NCBI GenBank assembly: GCA_017656385.1 | Contig: JACDNX010000005.1 | Coordinates: 1-64,000, forward strand | Direction of reading: 5' to 3' | Length of the DNA stretch: 64,000 bases | DNA from: Thermodesulfobacterium sp. | GTDB lineage: Bacteria; Desulfobacterota; Thermodesulfobacteria; Thermodesulfobacteriales; Thermodesulfobacteriaceae | Part shown: one piece after another, positions 53,004-61,904 of the stretch | Numbering within the stretch: the first letter of the stretch is position 1 | How the letters are laid out: the number at the start of each line of letters is the position of its first letter | The notes under the pieces: model-generated | What the model saw: the letters and a program-made list of their open reading frames with translations, nothing else | Databases searched by the model: none | What the model was told of the DNA's origin: nothing | Translations under genes and position numbers: made by a program

Positions 53004-54163
53004 TTAACTCCCTTTTCACCCAGTTCCAAAAAGGATATCGGTTCTTCTCTGCTTCTTTGCTTCTTTATCAAATCTATCTCCCTGCCCACTTTGTCCCTTC
53101 TGATAGCATGAGTAATAGCTATATCTTCTTCTATAAGTCCTTTTTTATAAAGATTTACCAGATCCTGATCAAAAGTTCTCATTCCAAAAGGACTCCCTTG
53201 AGTCATCACATCATAAAAGGTTCTTCCCTCACTTTCTCCGGTCATAATTATTTCTCTAATTCTCAAGTTATTATATAAAATATCAAAAGCAGGTATTCTC
53301 CCTCCTCCAACCTTGGGAAGCAATTTTTGTCCTACAATCCATCTTAAAGAACCTGCTAATCTATATCTTATGGTTCTTTCTTCCTCAGGCTGATAAAAAC
53401 CTATAATTCTGTTAACTGTATGCGATGCCCCTATGGTATGAAGGGTTGAAAAAACCAAATGTCCGGTCTCTGCAGCAGTTAAAGCTATATCCATAGTTTC
53501 TCTGTCGCGAATTTCACCAACCAATATAACATGAGGAGCTTCTCTTAAAGCTGATCTTAGCCCTTCTGCATAAGAACTAAAATCTGTTCCAAGTTCTCTT
53601 TGATTAATGGTTGCTTTTACTGGTTTATGAATATATTCAATCGGATCTTCTAAGGTAATTATATGAACATGTTCATTTTTATTTATTTCGTGAAGTATAG
53701 CAGCCAGTGTTGTAGTTTTCCCCTGTCCTGTAGCACCTGTTACAAGAACTATTCCATATTTTTCTTGAGCAATTTTATAAAATACCTCAGGTAATCCTAA
53801 TTCTTCTATAGATCTTACTCTGCTTTCCAGTTTTCTCATTACAATATTATAGGTTCTCTGACGAGAAAATATGTTAACCCTAAATCTCGTTTCATCATCT
53901 AAAAAATATGAAAGATCTGCATACCCATCTTTTAAAAGTTTTTTAAAAAGATGAGGTCTTTCTTTAAGAATACTAAACGCTATGATCTCAGTTTGGAAGG
54001 GAGAAAGTTTTTCCACAGGAAAATCTTCTAAATAAACCGATTTTACTCTTCCATATACCATTATCTGAAAAGGATAACCGGAAAGAATGAAAATATCAGA
54101 AATTCCCTCTTCCAGATATGCCAGCTTGTAAATCAAATCTTTTATTTCAGTTTCAGTAAGCAT
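53000..54163 (-). CDS. PilT/PilU-like twitching ATPase
   Basis: A 387-residue secretion-superfamily ATPase of the PilT group. Walker A is VTGATGQGKTTTLAAIL (a Gln replaces the usual Ser), the Asp box is IITLEDPIEYIH, Walker B VILVGEIRDRETMDIAL, and the His box LVFSTLHTIGASHTVNRII. The C-terminal tail is longer and more charged than in PilT, in the manner of PilU. It follows the other PilT gene by three bases. It should work with it in type IV pilus retraction, but pilus structural genes are not in the window. Confidence 0.85.
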   Translation of the reverse strand: MLTETEIKDLIYKLAYLEEGISDIFILSGYPFQIMVYGRVKSVYLEDFPVEKLSPFQTEIIAFSILKERPHLFKKLLKDGYADLSYFLDDETRFRVNIFSRQRTYNIVMRKLESRVRSIEELGLPEVFYKIAQEKYGIVLVTGATGQGKTTTLAAILHEINKNEHVHIITLEDPIEYIHKPVKATINQRELGTDFSSYAEGLRSALREAPHVILVGEIRDRETMDIALTAAETGHLVFSTLHTIGASHTVNRIIGFYQPEEERTIRYRLAGSLRWIVGQKLLPKVGGGRIPAFDILYNNLRIREIIMTGESEGRTFYDVMTQGSPFGMRTFDQDLVNLYKKGLIEEDIAITHAIRRDKVGREIDLIKKQRSREEPISFLELGEKGVK

Positions 54164-54166
54164 CTT

Positions 54167-55258
54167 TTATCCTGGCATCTCAGTAAAATCAACAACTTCT
54201 CTATTTTGAATAAATGGTAAAAATCTGCTTTTATCTATAGATTTAATAAAAGCTTCCTCAGGACTTATCCATCTCTTATTTAAATAGTCCATAATACAAT
54301 CATCAAGTGATATCATTCCAAACTTTTTGCCTGTCTGGATAAGAGAAGGGATTTGATGAATTTTATTTTCTCTTATAAGATTTCTTACAGCAGGGGTGGC
54401 AATCATTATTTCAGTTGCAACTATTCTTCCTGGTTTGTCAATTCTTTTAAACATAGTTTGAGAAATAACTGCCCTTAAAGCTTCAGATAAAGAAACTCTT
54501 ATTTGGTCTCTTTCCTGAGGAGGAAAAGCATCTATTATTCTACTTACTGTTTGAGCAGCGCCAATAGTATGAAGAGTGGAAAACACCAGATGTCCAGTAA
54601 GAGCTGCTTCAATGGTAAGTGCTATAGTTTCCAAATCGCGCATTTCACCTACTAAAATTATGTCTGGGTCTTCTCTTAAAGCCGCTCTTAAAGCATTGGC
54701 AAAACTCTTTGTATGAACTCCTATCTCTCTCTGATTAATTAAGCAATTTTTAGGTTCATGCACAAATTCAATGGGATCTTCAATAGTGATAATATGATCA
54801 TACCGCATTCTATTGGCATAATCTATAATAGCTGCGAGTGTAGTGGATTTACCAGATCCTGTAGGACCAGTAACCAAAACAAGTCCTCTTGGAAGCAGTG
54901 CAAGTTTATTTAAAAGTGAAGGAAGTCCTAATTCTTCTATAGTTTTAATTTTGTTAGGAATAAGTCTGAAGGCTGCTGCAATACCCCTTCTCTGCCGAAA
55001 ATAGTTTACTCTGAACCTTGCAAGTCCAGAAACCTCGTATCCAAAATCAACTTCTCCTTCTTCTTCAAATTTCTTTATAATCTCTTCTGGAGCTATCTCA
55101 TAAAGCATTTCCCTTAATTCATCTTCTTCCAATACTTTGTATTTTACTCTCTGAAGTTCTCCATGAACTCTCAAAAGTGGAGGATTACCTGCTGAAAGGT
55201 GGAGGTCAGAAGCCTGGGTATCAACCATTAATCTGAAAAAGGGATCAAGTTTAGCCAT
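54167..55258 (-). CDS. pilT: PilT twitching-motility ATPase
   Basis: A 363-residue retraction ATPase for type IV pili. The N-terminal PAS-like domain starts LDPFFRLMVDTQASDLHLSA. Walker A is VTGPTGSGKSTTLAAIIDYA, followed by IITIEDPIEFVHEPK, ALREDPDIILVGEMRDLETI (Walker B) and LVFSTLHTIGAAQTVSRIID. The AIRNLIRE-like motif appears as TPAVRNLIRENKIHQI. It is nearer to standard PilT than its neighbour. A good promoter lies so close to the ATG that the message may be leaderless. Confidence 0.9.
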   Translation of the reverse strand: MAKLDPFFRLMVDTQASDLHLSAGNPPLLRVHGELQRVKYKVLEEDELREMLYEIAPEEIIKKFEEEGEVDFGYEVSGLARFRVNYFRQRRGIAAAFRLIPNKIKTIEELGLPSLLNKLALLPRGLVLVTGPTGSGKSTTLAAIIDYANRMRYDHIITIEDPIEFVHEPKNCLINQREIGVHTKSFANALRAALREDPDIILVGEMRDLETIALTIEAALTGHLVFSTLHTIGAAQTVSRIIDAFPPQERDQIRVSLSEALRAVISQTMFKRIDKPGRIVATEIMIATPAVRNLIRENKIHQIPSLIQTGKKFGMISLDDCIMDYLNKRWISPEEAFIKSIDKSRFLPFIQNREVVDFTEMPG

Positions 55259-55267
55259 ATTTAAAAA

Positions 55268-55295
55268 TTTATAGTGAAATTCCTATAAAAGTCAA
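55268..55295 (-). promoter_or_regulatory. Predicted promoter for pilT, possibly giving a leaderless message
   Basis: On the minus strand TTGACT (55290-55295) and TATAAA (55268-55273) are 16 bases apart. The expected start site (about 55260-55262) is only two to four bases before the pilT ATG at 55258. No Shine-Dalgarno precedes that ATG. Confidence 0.5.
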
Positions 55296-55320
55296 TATTA
55301 TAAAGCCTTCTCCTAAAATT

Positions 55321-55755
55321 TTATAAAGTTTTTTCCACACCGCTTTCTACATGAACTTCCATAGCTTTTGTAATGCAAACAGCAACACAAAATTCACAAG
55401 CTGTACATTTCTGAGGATCAAAAATAATTTTAAAAGATTCTCTATCTACATAAAGCGCCTGTGTAGGACATACTGCTGTGCAATTTCCACAGTGGATACA
55501 GTTTTCTTCATTCTTAATTATTTGCTGTTCTAATGGTTTTACTTCAACACCTATTCTTTTCAAATACTCCAAACCTTTTTTAACTTCTTCTGGTGTTCCC
55601 TCTAACTCCATTACCATAATTCCTTCTTTGCCGGGAGTTATGGTTGCTTTTAGAATATTAAAAATCAACCCATACTCTTTCACTAAATTGTAAACTATGG
55701 GTTTATCTACAATTTCTGGAGGAAATTTTAAGTATAGACCTTTTTTATATATCAT
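55321..55755 (-). CDS. NIL-domain ferredoxin
   Basis: A 144-residue protein. The first ~75 residues are a NIL domain (LKFPPEIVDKPIVYNLVKEY, then TITPGKEGIMVMELEGTPEE), otherwise known from methionine ABC transporters. The rest is a two-cluster ferredoxin with CIHCGNCTAVCPTQALY and CTACEFCVAVCITKAMEV. NIL-ferredoxins of this type are required, with a DUF39 protein, for sulfide-dependent homocysteine formation in methanogens and are common in sulfate reducers. Here it follows the YcaO-TPR gene by 18 bases, suggesting that the two work in one sulfur-transfer process. The partner DUF39 gene is not in this window. Confidence 0.85.
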   Translation of the reverse strand: MIYKKGLYLKFPPEIVDKPIVYNLVKEYGLIFNILKATITPGKEGIMVMELEGTPEEVKKGLEYLKRIGVEVKPLEQQIIKNEENCIHCGNCTAVCPTQALYVDRESFKIIFDPQKCTACEFCVAVCITKAMEVHVESGVEKTL

Positions 55756-55773
55756 TTTAAAACCTCCTTGTTT

Positions 55774-57516
55774 TCAGTTTTTAACATTAAGAAGTGTTTC
55801 GCAATATTCTAATCCTCTTTTAGCCATGTTCAATTCTGGGTCAATTTCAAGAGCTTTTTTAAAGTAAATTTGAGCAACAGGTAAGTAATTGAGAGCTTTT
55901 AAACAGTATCCTATATTAGCATAATCAATAGCTGAAGCTGGATTTAAATCTATTGCTCTTGAAAATGCTTCCATAGCTTTTAAATAATCTCCAAGTTTAT
56001 AATAAACCCTTCCTATAATATTGTAAAGTTCCGGAACCTCATTTATTTCTAAAGCCATTTCCACCATATTTATTACCTTTTCATATTCTCCCTTTTTAAA
56101 GTAAGCATCTGCAAGATGGGAAAGTATCGCTATCCTGTCTTCTTTTGGTGGAGAAAATTGCAATGCCTTTTCATAGCAACCGATAGCATCATCTTCTTTG
56201 CCCATAGCTTTATAAACATTCCCCAAGTATGCCCATAGATAGTATCTGTCTCTTATCTCCTCTGTAAGCTCCTTCAAGAGAGATCTCATTTTTTCTTTTG
56301 ATAAATAAAGACTTACAGTTCGTACCATTTGATAAAGATAGGAAATACGAGTTCTTTCCCTAAAAAGAATACCGGGAATAATAGCATAAACAGCAGGAAC
56401 ATTAAGCTGAGGATGAGTAATATCCACTAAATAAATTTCATAGCCAAGTTCTTTCAATTTTTGGGACAAATTGACCAATTCTTCTGCATGTTCTTCGGAA
56501 TACATATTGGGAAGCTCCTCAAGATTGACCTCATAAGACCACTCAACTACATTTTTAGCTTCTTCCAAAGTTTGAAATTTGGGCAGTCCACTTTCTACAT
56601 ACTTTCCTTCTGTATCAAAATCTCCTGCAAGCTGAGCTACCTCAGTTAAAGCTCTTATTAATGCCCTTTCAGGAGAAGTTGCAGTTCCTGCTGCATATAC
56701 TATTTCACTTCTTTCAGGATATGTAGAAGGGTCCATAGCCATTACCGCTACTGTAGGGACTGGCATACCGAAAGTCATATCTCTTATCCATACTTTTATA
56801 TTAAGTCTTTCATAACATTTCAACAAACTCTCTGCCTCACCTTTAATAGATTCTCTTCTAATAGCGGGCATAAGGGTGTTTTTTCTTATTGATAAAGCAT
56901 TGGTATGCCTTTCTATCAGCTCACATATAGCTTGCACAGAAGCCTCTGGATAAGTGTTTCCTCCTGCAGAACCATTGTATTCGTAAAGAACCCAGAACCA
57001 ATGGAAAGGAATAAGTTTTTCTTTTCCTGTTCTTGGCTCATAGGCTCTAATAAAATAAAAAGGAAGCCTTTTTAAATACTTAATAGCTATTTTCTTTACA
57101 TCCTTAGATTCCTCATCTTCTACCGATTTTAAAAATATCTCAAAGGGAATAGCATGTTCTTTTAGCTCTTCAAAGGTGCTCATAATACCATTTTTTTTAA
57201 CTTCTTTATAGAAAGAAAATAGGGAAAATCTTTCCACTAACTCCATAAGAGCACTTGCTTGAGAAAGTAATTCAGTGCTTCCTTTACCCATCTGTTTGAA
57301 ATTTCCTGTAATTTTCTGTCCATCTACATCATAAAGGCTCAAATAAACAGGTATTCCCAACCTTCCTTTATCAATTCTTTTAAGTCCTCTGTAAATCTTC
57401 ATTCCAGCAGATTTAAGTCTTTCTTCCACTTCTTTCACCGTTTCTTCAGGAAACTTAGCTTTATCTGCTATAACCTTTCTGGAACTACTTAAAAATTTTT
57501 TAGACAACTCCCCCAT
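55774..57516 (-). CDS. YcaO-domain protein with C-terminal TPR repeats
   Basis: A 580-residue protein. The YcaO domain (~40-410) has the ATP-binding pattern: MGKGSTELLSQASALMELVE and then RFSLFSFY, AGGNTYPEASVQAICELIER and ALIRALTEVAQ. The acidic residues that bind Mg-ATP appear intact. The remaining ~160 residues form four or so TPR units (YLWAYLGNVYKAMGKEDDAI, ELYNIIGRVYYKLGDYLKAM and ALEIDPELNMAKRGLEYCE). YcaO enzymes activate amide oxygens with ATP for thioamide or azoline formation. The substrate here is unknown; no precursor peptide or TfuA partner is seen. The NIL-ferredoxin gene directly downstream suggests a sulfur-related reaction. Confidence 0.85.
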   Translation of the reverse strand: MGELSKKFLSSSRKVIADKAKFPEETVKEVEERLKSAGMKIYRGLKRIDKGRLGIPVYLSLYDVDGQKITGNFKQMGKGSTELLSQASALMELVERFSLFSFYKEVKKNGIMSTFEELKEHAIPFEIFLKSVEDEESKDVKKIAIKYLKRLPFYFIRAYEPRTGKEKLIPFHWFWVLYEYNGSAGGNTYPEASVQAICELIERHTNALSIRKNTLMPAIRRESIKGEAESLLKCYERLNIKVWIRDMTFGMPVPTVAVMAMDPSTYPERSEIVYAAGTATSPERALIRALTEVAQLAGDFDTEGKYVESGLPKFQTLEEAKNVVEWSYEVNLEELPNMYSEEHAEELVNLSQKLKELGYEIYLVDITHPQLNVPAVYAIIPGILFRERTRISYLYQMVRTVSLYLSKEKMRSLLKELTEEIRDRYYLWAYLGNVYKAMGKEDDAIGCYEKALQFSPPKEDRIAILSHLADAYFKKGEYEKVINMVEMALEINEVPELYNIIGRVYYKLGDYLKAMEAFSRAIDLNPASAIDYANIGYCLKALNYLPVAQIYFKKALEIDPELNMAKRGLEYCETLLNVKN

Positions 57517-57605
57517 ATCTCCCTCTCCAAAGGATTTAATTTTGAGAAAATGTATAGTATAATTTTAAATTAATTTTCTAAAATATTATATCTTGATTTA
57601 AAAAA

Positions 57606-58628
57606 ATGAAAATAGGTATTGCTTTAAGTGGTGGAATAGATAGTGCAGTTGCCGCTTATAAGTTAAAAGAAGAAGGTCATCAAGTTATAGGGATAACTTT
57701 TGAACTATTTCACTCTCAAAAAGAAACGATTGATCAAGCAAAATATATTGCTTCCTTATTAAACCTTCCTCATCACATTTTAAACCTTAAAAAAACTTTT
57801 GAAGAAGAAATTATCTCTTATTTTGTAAACTCATATGCTAAAGGTACTACTCCCAATCCATGTGCCTGGTGTAATAAAAAAATAAAATTTGGAAAGGTTT
57901 TGGAGTTTGTCATAAAAAATTTTAAGATAGAAAAATTTGCTACAGGACATTATGTAAAAACAGGAAAATACAAGGGAAAGGTTCTTCTCAAAAAGGCAAA
58001 GTATAAAAATAAAGATCAATCCTATTTTTTAGCTTTGATAAATTCCGAAATAATTCCTTATCTACTCTTCCCCTTGGGTGATCTCACTAAAGAGGATGTA
58101 AAAGCTTTGGGAAAAAAGTTGTTTCACTTTTTAAACTATAAAGAATCACAGAATATTTGTTTTTTAAAAAATAAATCTCTAAAGGATTTTCTCTCTGCTT
58201 ATCTTCCAGAAAATAGGGGGGTAGTTGTTTATAAAAATAAGGTAGTAGGAACCCACCCTGGGATACAATGGTTCACTGTGGGGCAAAGAAAAGGGCTTGG
58301 TATTCCACTTGGGAAACCTTTGTATATTGTTGAACTGGATTTTAAAGAAAATAAAATCATCTTAGGCGAAGAAAAAGATCTTCTTTCTGAGGGTCTTATC
58401 CTGGAAAATTTAAATTTTCACCTTCCTCTAAATCTGTGGACTAACCCATCTGCTCAAATAAGGTATAGATCTCCTATAAAGAAGGTTAAAGACATAATTA
58501 AGGTTAATAGAGAATATAAAGTTTTATTTGAAACCCCTGTAAAAGGTGTGACCCCTGGACAGATATGCGCCTTTTATGAAGGTGAATTTTTGCTGGGAGG
58601 AGGTGTAATAAAAAAGGCAATAAAATAA
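57606..58628 (+). CDS. mnmA: tRNA-specific 2-thiouridylase
   Basis: It installs sulfur at U34 of Lys, Glu and Gln tRNAs. In 340 residues, the PP-loop is IGIALSGGIDSAVAAYKLKE. The catalytic cysteines appear in TTPNPCAWCNKKIKFG and SQNICFLKNKSLKDFL. ATGHYVKTGKYKGKVLLKKA and HPGIQWFTVGQRKGLGIPLG complete the family pattern. A TATAAT at 57558-57563 upstream may serve it, though the -35 is poor. There is no clear Shine-Dalgarno. Confidence 0.93.
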   Translation: MKIGIALSGGIDSAVAAYKLKEEGHQVIGITFELFHSQKETIDQAKYIASLLNLPHHILNLKKTFEEEIISYFVNSYAKGTTPNPCAWCNKKIKFGKVLEFVIKNFKIEKFATGHYVKTGKYKGKVLLKKAKYKNKDQSYFLALINSEIIPYLLFPLGDLTKEDVKALGKKLFHFLNYKESQNICFLKNKSLKDFLSAYLPENRGVVVYKNKVVGTHPGIQWFTVGQRKGLGIPLGKPLYIVELDFKENKIILGEEKDLLSEGLILENLNFHLPLNLWTNPSAQIRYRSPIKKVKDIIKVNREYKVLFETPVKGVTPGQICAFYEGEFLLGGGVIKKAIK

Positions 58629-58648
58629 AGGCTTTATAAAAGCTAAGG

Positions 58649-58677
58649 TTGACAGAATTTGGAAAAAATTGTAAGAT
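58649..58677 (+). promoter_or_regulatory. Predicted promoter for gatB and downstream genes
   Basis: A perfect TTGACA (58649-58654) and TAAGAT (58672-58677) are separated by 17 bases. Transcription would begin near 58684, and the gatB ATG is at 58706. The TTG of the -35 box is in frame with gatB and could be mistaken for its start codon. Confidence 0.6.
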
Positions 58678-58705
58678 TTTTATTTTAAAAAAAAGAGGAG
58701 AAGCT

Positions 58706-60136
58706 ATGGAATTTGAAGCAATTATTGGATTAGAAGTTCATGCTCAACTGAGTACTCAGACTAAAATGTTTTGCTCCTGTTCCACTAAATTTGGTAATCC
58801 TCCTAATACACAGGTGTGTCCAGTTTGTATGGGACTTCCTGGGGTGCTTCCTGTAATAAATAAAAAAGCAGTAGAATATGCTCTAAAGCTTGCTTTGGCA
58901 CTAAATTGTAAAATCAATTTAAATTCTATAATGGCTCGTAAAACTTATTTTTATCCTGACCTTCCTAAAAACTATCAAATTTCCCAATATGAAATACCTA
59001 TTGCAGAGGGAGGAGCCGTTGAAATTGAAATAAACGGCAAAAAGAAAAAGATCAATTTAGTAAGAATCCATATGGAAGAGGATGCAGGAAAATTAATACA
59101 TGACGAAAAAAAACCTTACTCTTATGTGGATTTCAATAGGGCTGGAGTGCCTCTTCTTGAGATTGTAAGCACTCCAGAAATTTCTTCACCAGAAGAAGCA
59201 GTAGCTTACTTAAAAACCTTAAGACGAATTTTAAGATATCTTGGGATATGTGACGGAAATATGGAAGAAGGAAGTTTAAGATGCGATGCCAATATTTCAG
59301 TAAGACCTAAGGGGAGCACTAAATTTGGAACTAAGGTTGAACTTAAGAATATGAACTCTTTTAAACATGTGGAAAGGGCTTTAAGTTACGAAATAAAAAG
59401 ACAAACAGGGCTTCTTTTGGAAGGTAAAGAAATTATTCAAGAAACAAGACTTTACGATGAGGCTACTCAAACTACTCATCCTATGAGAGGAAAGGAGGAA
59501 GCTCACGATTATTGCTATTTTCCTGATCCAGACCTTATAGAAATTCAGGTAGAAAAGGATTTTCTTGAAAAAATTAAAAATGAATTGCCAGAATTACCCA
59601 TAGAGAAAAAAGAAAGATTTTTAAAAACTTATAAATTAACACCCTATGAAGTTGACATTCTCATTGAGGAGAAGAACTTAGCTGATTTTTTTGAAAAAAC
59701 CGTAAAAATCTATTCCAACCCCAAGGCAATATCCAATTTTATGTTAACAGAAGTTCTCAGATATTTAAATCGTGATGGAAAAGACATTAGTGAGACCAAT
59801 CTAAAACCAGAAAATCTGGCTCAACTTCTTGAATTGGTTGAAAAAGGAATGATTTCTATAACTATTGCAAAACAGATATTTCCTGAGGTGTACGAAAAAG
59901 GTTATGAGCCAAAAAGAATTGTAGAAGAAAAGGGGCTTATTCAGGAAAGCTCTGAAGATAAATTAAAATCTGTTTGTGAAGAAGTTTTAGCAGAAAATCC
60001 CAAAGAGGTAGAAAAATATAAAGCTGGTAAAAAAGGAGTTATAGGATTTTTTGTTGGCCAGGTTTTGAAAAAAACGCAGGGAAAAGCAAATCCCAAGGTA
60101 GTAAATAAAATTTTAACTGAACTTTTAGAAAAATGA
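58706..60136 (+). CDS. gatB: Aspartyl/glutamyl-tRNA amidotransferase subunit B
   Basis: The kinase/tRNA-binding subunit of GatCAB, which converts Glu-tRNA(Gln) or Asp-tRNA(Asn) to the amidated form. The ATG at 58706 follows a strong Shine-Dalgarno (GAGGAG) by five bases and gives a 476-residue protein. It starts EAIIGLEVHAQLSTQTKMFC. Then come NTQVCPVCMGLPGVLP, YFYPDLPKNYQISQYEIPIA, EDAGKLIHDEKKPYSYVDFN and RSLRCDANIS-like EGSLRCDANISVRPKG. The C-terminal YqeY-like tail is complete. gatA and gatC are not nearby. It overlaps mtnA by four bases. Confidence 0.94.
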   Translation: MEFEAIIGLEVHAQLSTQTKMFCSCSTKFGNPPNTQVCPVCMGLPGVLPVINKKAVEYALKLALALNCKINLNSIMARKTYFYPDLPKNYQISQYEIPIAEGGAVEIEINGKKKKINLVRIHMEEDAGKLIHDEKKPYSYVDFNRAGVPLLEIVSTPEISSPEEAVAYLKTLRRILRYLGICDGNMEEGSLRCDANISVRPKGSTKFGTKVELKNMNSFKHVERALSYEIKRQTGLLLEGKEIIQETRLYDEATQTTHPMRGKEEAHDYCYFPDPDLIEIQVEKDFLEKIKNELPELPIEKKERFLKTYKLTPYEVDILIEEKNLADFFEKTVKIYSNPKAISNFMLTEVLRYLNRDGKDISETNLKPENLAQLLELVEKGMISITIAKQIFPEVYEKGYEPKRIVEEKGLIQESSEDKLKSVCEEVLAENPKEVEKYKAGKKGVIGFFVGQVLKKTQGKANPKVVNKILTELLEK

Positions 60137-61266
60137 AATTCTCTTTTTTAAAAGATCAAATTATAAAAGAACCTGCCCAAGCTGACCTGATTAAAACCTG
60201 GTTCTGGACTGAAAAAGGTCTTTATTTACTTGACCAAAGAAAATTACCTTTAAAAGAAAAATATATTTTCTGTGACAGTCTTTCTAAGATAAGAAATGCT
60301 ATCAAGGAGATGGTAATAAGAGGTGCACCTGCAATAGGTATTTGTGCTGCAATAGGATTTGTTATAGAGTTTAAAAGATTTCTATCCTCTTTAAAAGGTG
60401 ATGAAATTTTAATTGACAAGGTTGAAAAGGTAGTTGGTAAGATTAGCAATCTTTTAACCACTGCTCGTCCCACAGCAATAAATCTTTCCTGGGCTGTTTC
60501 AAGAATGAGAAAAATTTCTCTTGAATTTCTCAAAAATTTTGAAGAAAAAATAAGCAAAAAGGAAATTCTGCAACTTTATGAAATACTTGAAAAAGAGGCT
60601 TTCAAAATCTGGGAAGAGGATATAGAAGCAAATTTAGCTATAGCTGAACATGGAAAAGATATCCTTTCAGAAGGAGGAATTCTTACTCACTGTAATACTG
60701 GTGCTTTAGCAACTGGTGGATACGGAACTGCCTTAGGTATCATAAGAAAAATTTACGAAAAAAACAAAAAAATTAAGATATTCGTAGATGAAACCCGTCC
60801 TTTTTTACAAGGAGCTAGACTCACTGCATGGGAACTTTACAAATTAAAAATACCTTATATTCTAATTACTGATAACACTGCAGGTTTTTTAATGAAAAGA
60901 CAAGAAATCTCTGCAATTATAGTAGGTGCAGATAGAATTGTAAAAAATGGAGACACTGCTAATAAAATCGGCACTTATTCCTTAGCAGTTTTAGCAAACT
61001 ATCACAATATACCTTTTTTTGTAGCTGCTCCTTCTTCTACTTTTGATTTGGACACAGAAAATGGTGAAAAAATTCCCATAGAGATCCGTTCTTCTGAAGA
61101 AATTTTAACATGTTATAAAAGTAAAATTGCCCCTTCCAGATCTAAAACTTGTAATTTAGCTTTTGATGTGACCCCTGGTAATTTAATTTCTGCTATTATA
61201 ACAGAAAAAGGAATTATTTACCCTCCCTATGAAATAAATATTCCCAAGATTATAAAAAATTTTTAA
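60133..61266 (+). CDS. mtnA: Methylthioribose-1-phosphate isomerase
   Basis: An eIF2B-like isomerase of methionine salvage that makes methylthioribulose-1-phosphate. In 377 residues, MVIRGAPAIGICAAIGFVIE, ARPTAINLSWAVSRM, catalytic Cys in LTHCNTGALATGGYGTALG and Asp in VGADRIVKNGDTANKIGTY are present, as is VDETRPFLQGARLTAWEL. No other salvage gene is in this window, so it may act in 5'-deoxyadenosine or related nucleoside salvage. The ATG overlaps the gatB stop. Confidence 0.92.
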   Translation: MKFSFLKDQIIKEPAQADLIKTWFWTEKGLYLLDQRKLPLKEKYIFCDSLSKIRNAIKEMVIRGAPAIGICAAIGFVIEFKRFLSSLKGDEILIDKVEKVVGKISNLLTTARPTAINLSWAVSRMRKISLEFLKNFEEKISKKEILQLYEILEKEAFKIWEEDIEANLAIAEHGKDILSEGGILTHCNTGALATGGYGTALGIIRKIYEKNKKIKIFVDETRPFLQGARLTAWELYKLKIPYILITDNTAGFLMKRQEISAIIVGADRIVKNGDTANKIGTYSLAVLANYHNIPFFVAAPSSTFDLDTENGEKIPIEIRSSEEILTCYKSKIAPSRSKTCNLAFDVTPGNLISAIITEKGIIYPPYEINIPKIIKNF

Positions 61267-61277
61267 AAAGGTAGCTG

Positions 61278-61901
61278 ATGAAAATTAAAAATACACCGGA
61301 AAATACCTTAGAACGGCTCATAATTTACCTCAAAGTCCTGGAAGCTCTTGAAAAAAAGAATGTAAATTTCATAAGCTCTGAGGATCTGGCTAAAAGTTGC
61401 GGAGTAAATTCTGCTCAATTGAGGAAAGATTTAAGTTTTGTAGGCTCCTTAGGCACTAAGGGTGTAGGCTACAGCATTAAAAGTTTGAAATACAGTCTTA
61501 AAAACTTTTTGGGAAGAGCTCAGGAGTGGAACTTAATTTTGGGAGGAATAAGTCCTTTAGGAATTTTTCTTTTACAAGACAAAACCTTGCAAAAAGAAGG
61601 ATTTTATTTTTTAGCTGCCTTTGACACAAAAGAAGAAAATATTGGCAAAATATACAATGGAATCTCTGTTTATAGCTTGGATCAACTCTCATATGTAGTT
61701 AATGCTATCAAAGTTGATATAGGTGTGATAGCTACAGAGGAGGAACCAGAAATATTTTTAAACGCCTTTGTAGAACAAGGGGTAAAAGCTATTTTAAATC
61801 TAAGCAAAGTACCTTTTTTTGTAAAAAATTCTGAAATCAAGATTGAAAATTTTTCTTTCTCTATGGCACTAACTAAACTATCTTATTTCTTAAAGGAGTA
61901 A
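61278..61901 (+). CDS. rex: Redox-sensing transcriptional repressor Rex, variant NADH-binding loop
   Basis: Rex represses fermentation, respiration and hydrogen genes when NADH is low relative to NAD. In 207 residues, the N-terminal winged helix (FISSEDLAKSCGVNSAQLRK and DLSFVGSLGTKGVGY) is standard. The Rossmann loop, usually GVGNLG, reads GISPLG (residues 90-95), with Ser replacing the central Gly. FDTKEENIGKIYNGISVYSL corresponds to the usual second strand. The change may alter nucleotide affinity. It could regulate the Hmc/Tmc-like operon, but no exact Rex box was found there. It is the fourth gene from the mnmA end. Confidence 0.85.
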   Translation: MKIKNTPENTLERLIIYLKVLEALEKKNVNFISSEDLAKSCGVNSAQLRKDLSFVGSLGTKGVGYSIKSLKYSLKNFLGRAQEWNLILGGISPLGIFLLQDKTLQKEGFYFLAAFDTKEENIGKIYNGISVYSLDQLSYVVNAIKVDIGVIATEEEPEIFLNAFVEQGVKAILNLSKVPFFVKNSEIKIENFSFSMALTKLSYFLKE

Positions 61902-61904
61902 AAT

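Noticed and set aside
60222-60557. 111-codon open frame on the minus strand
   Set aside because: It is antisense to mtnA over conserved family motifs.
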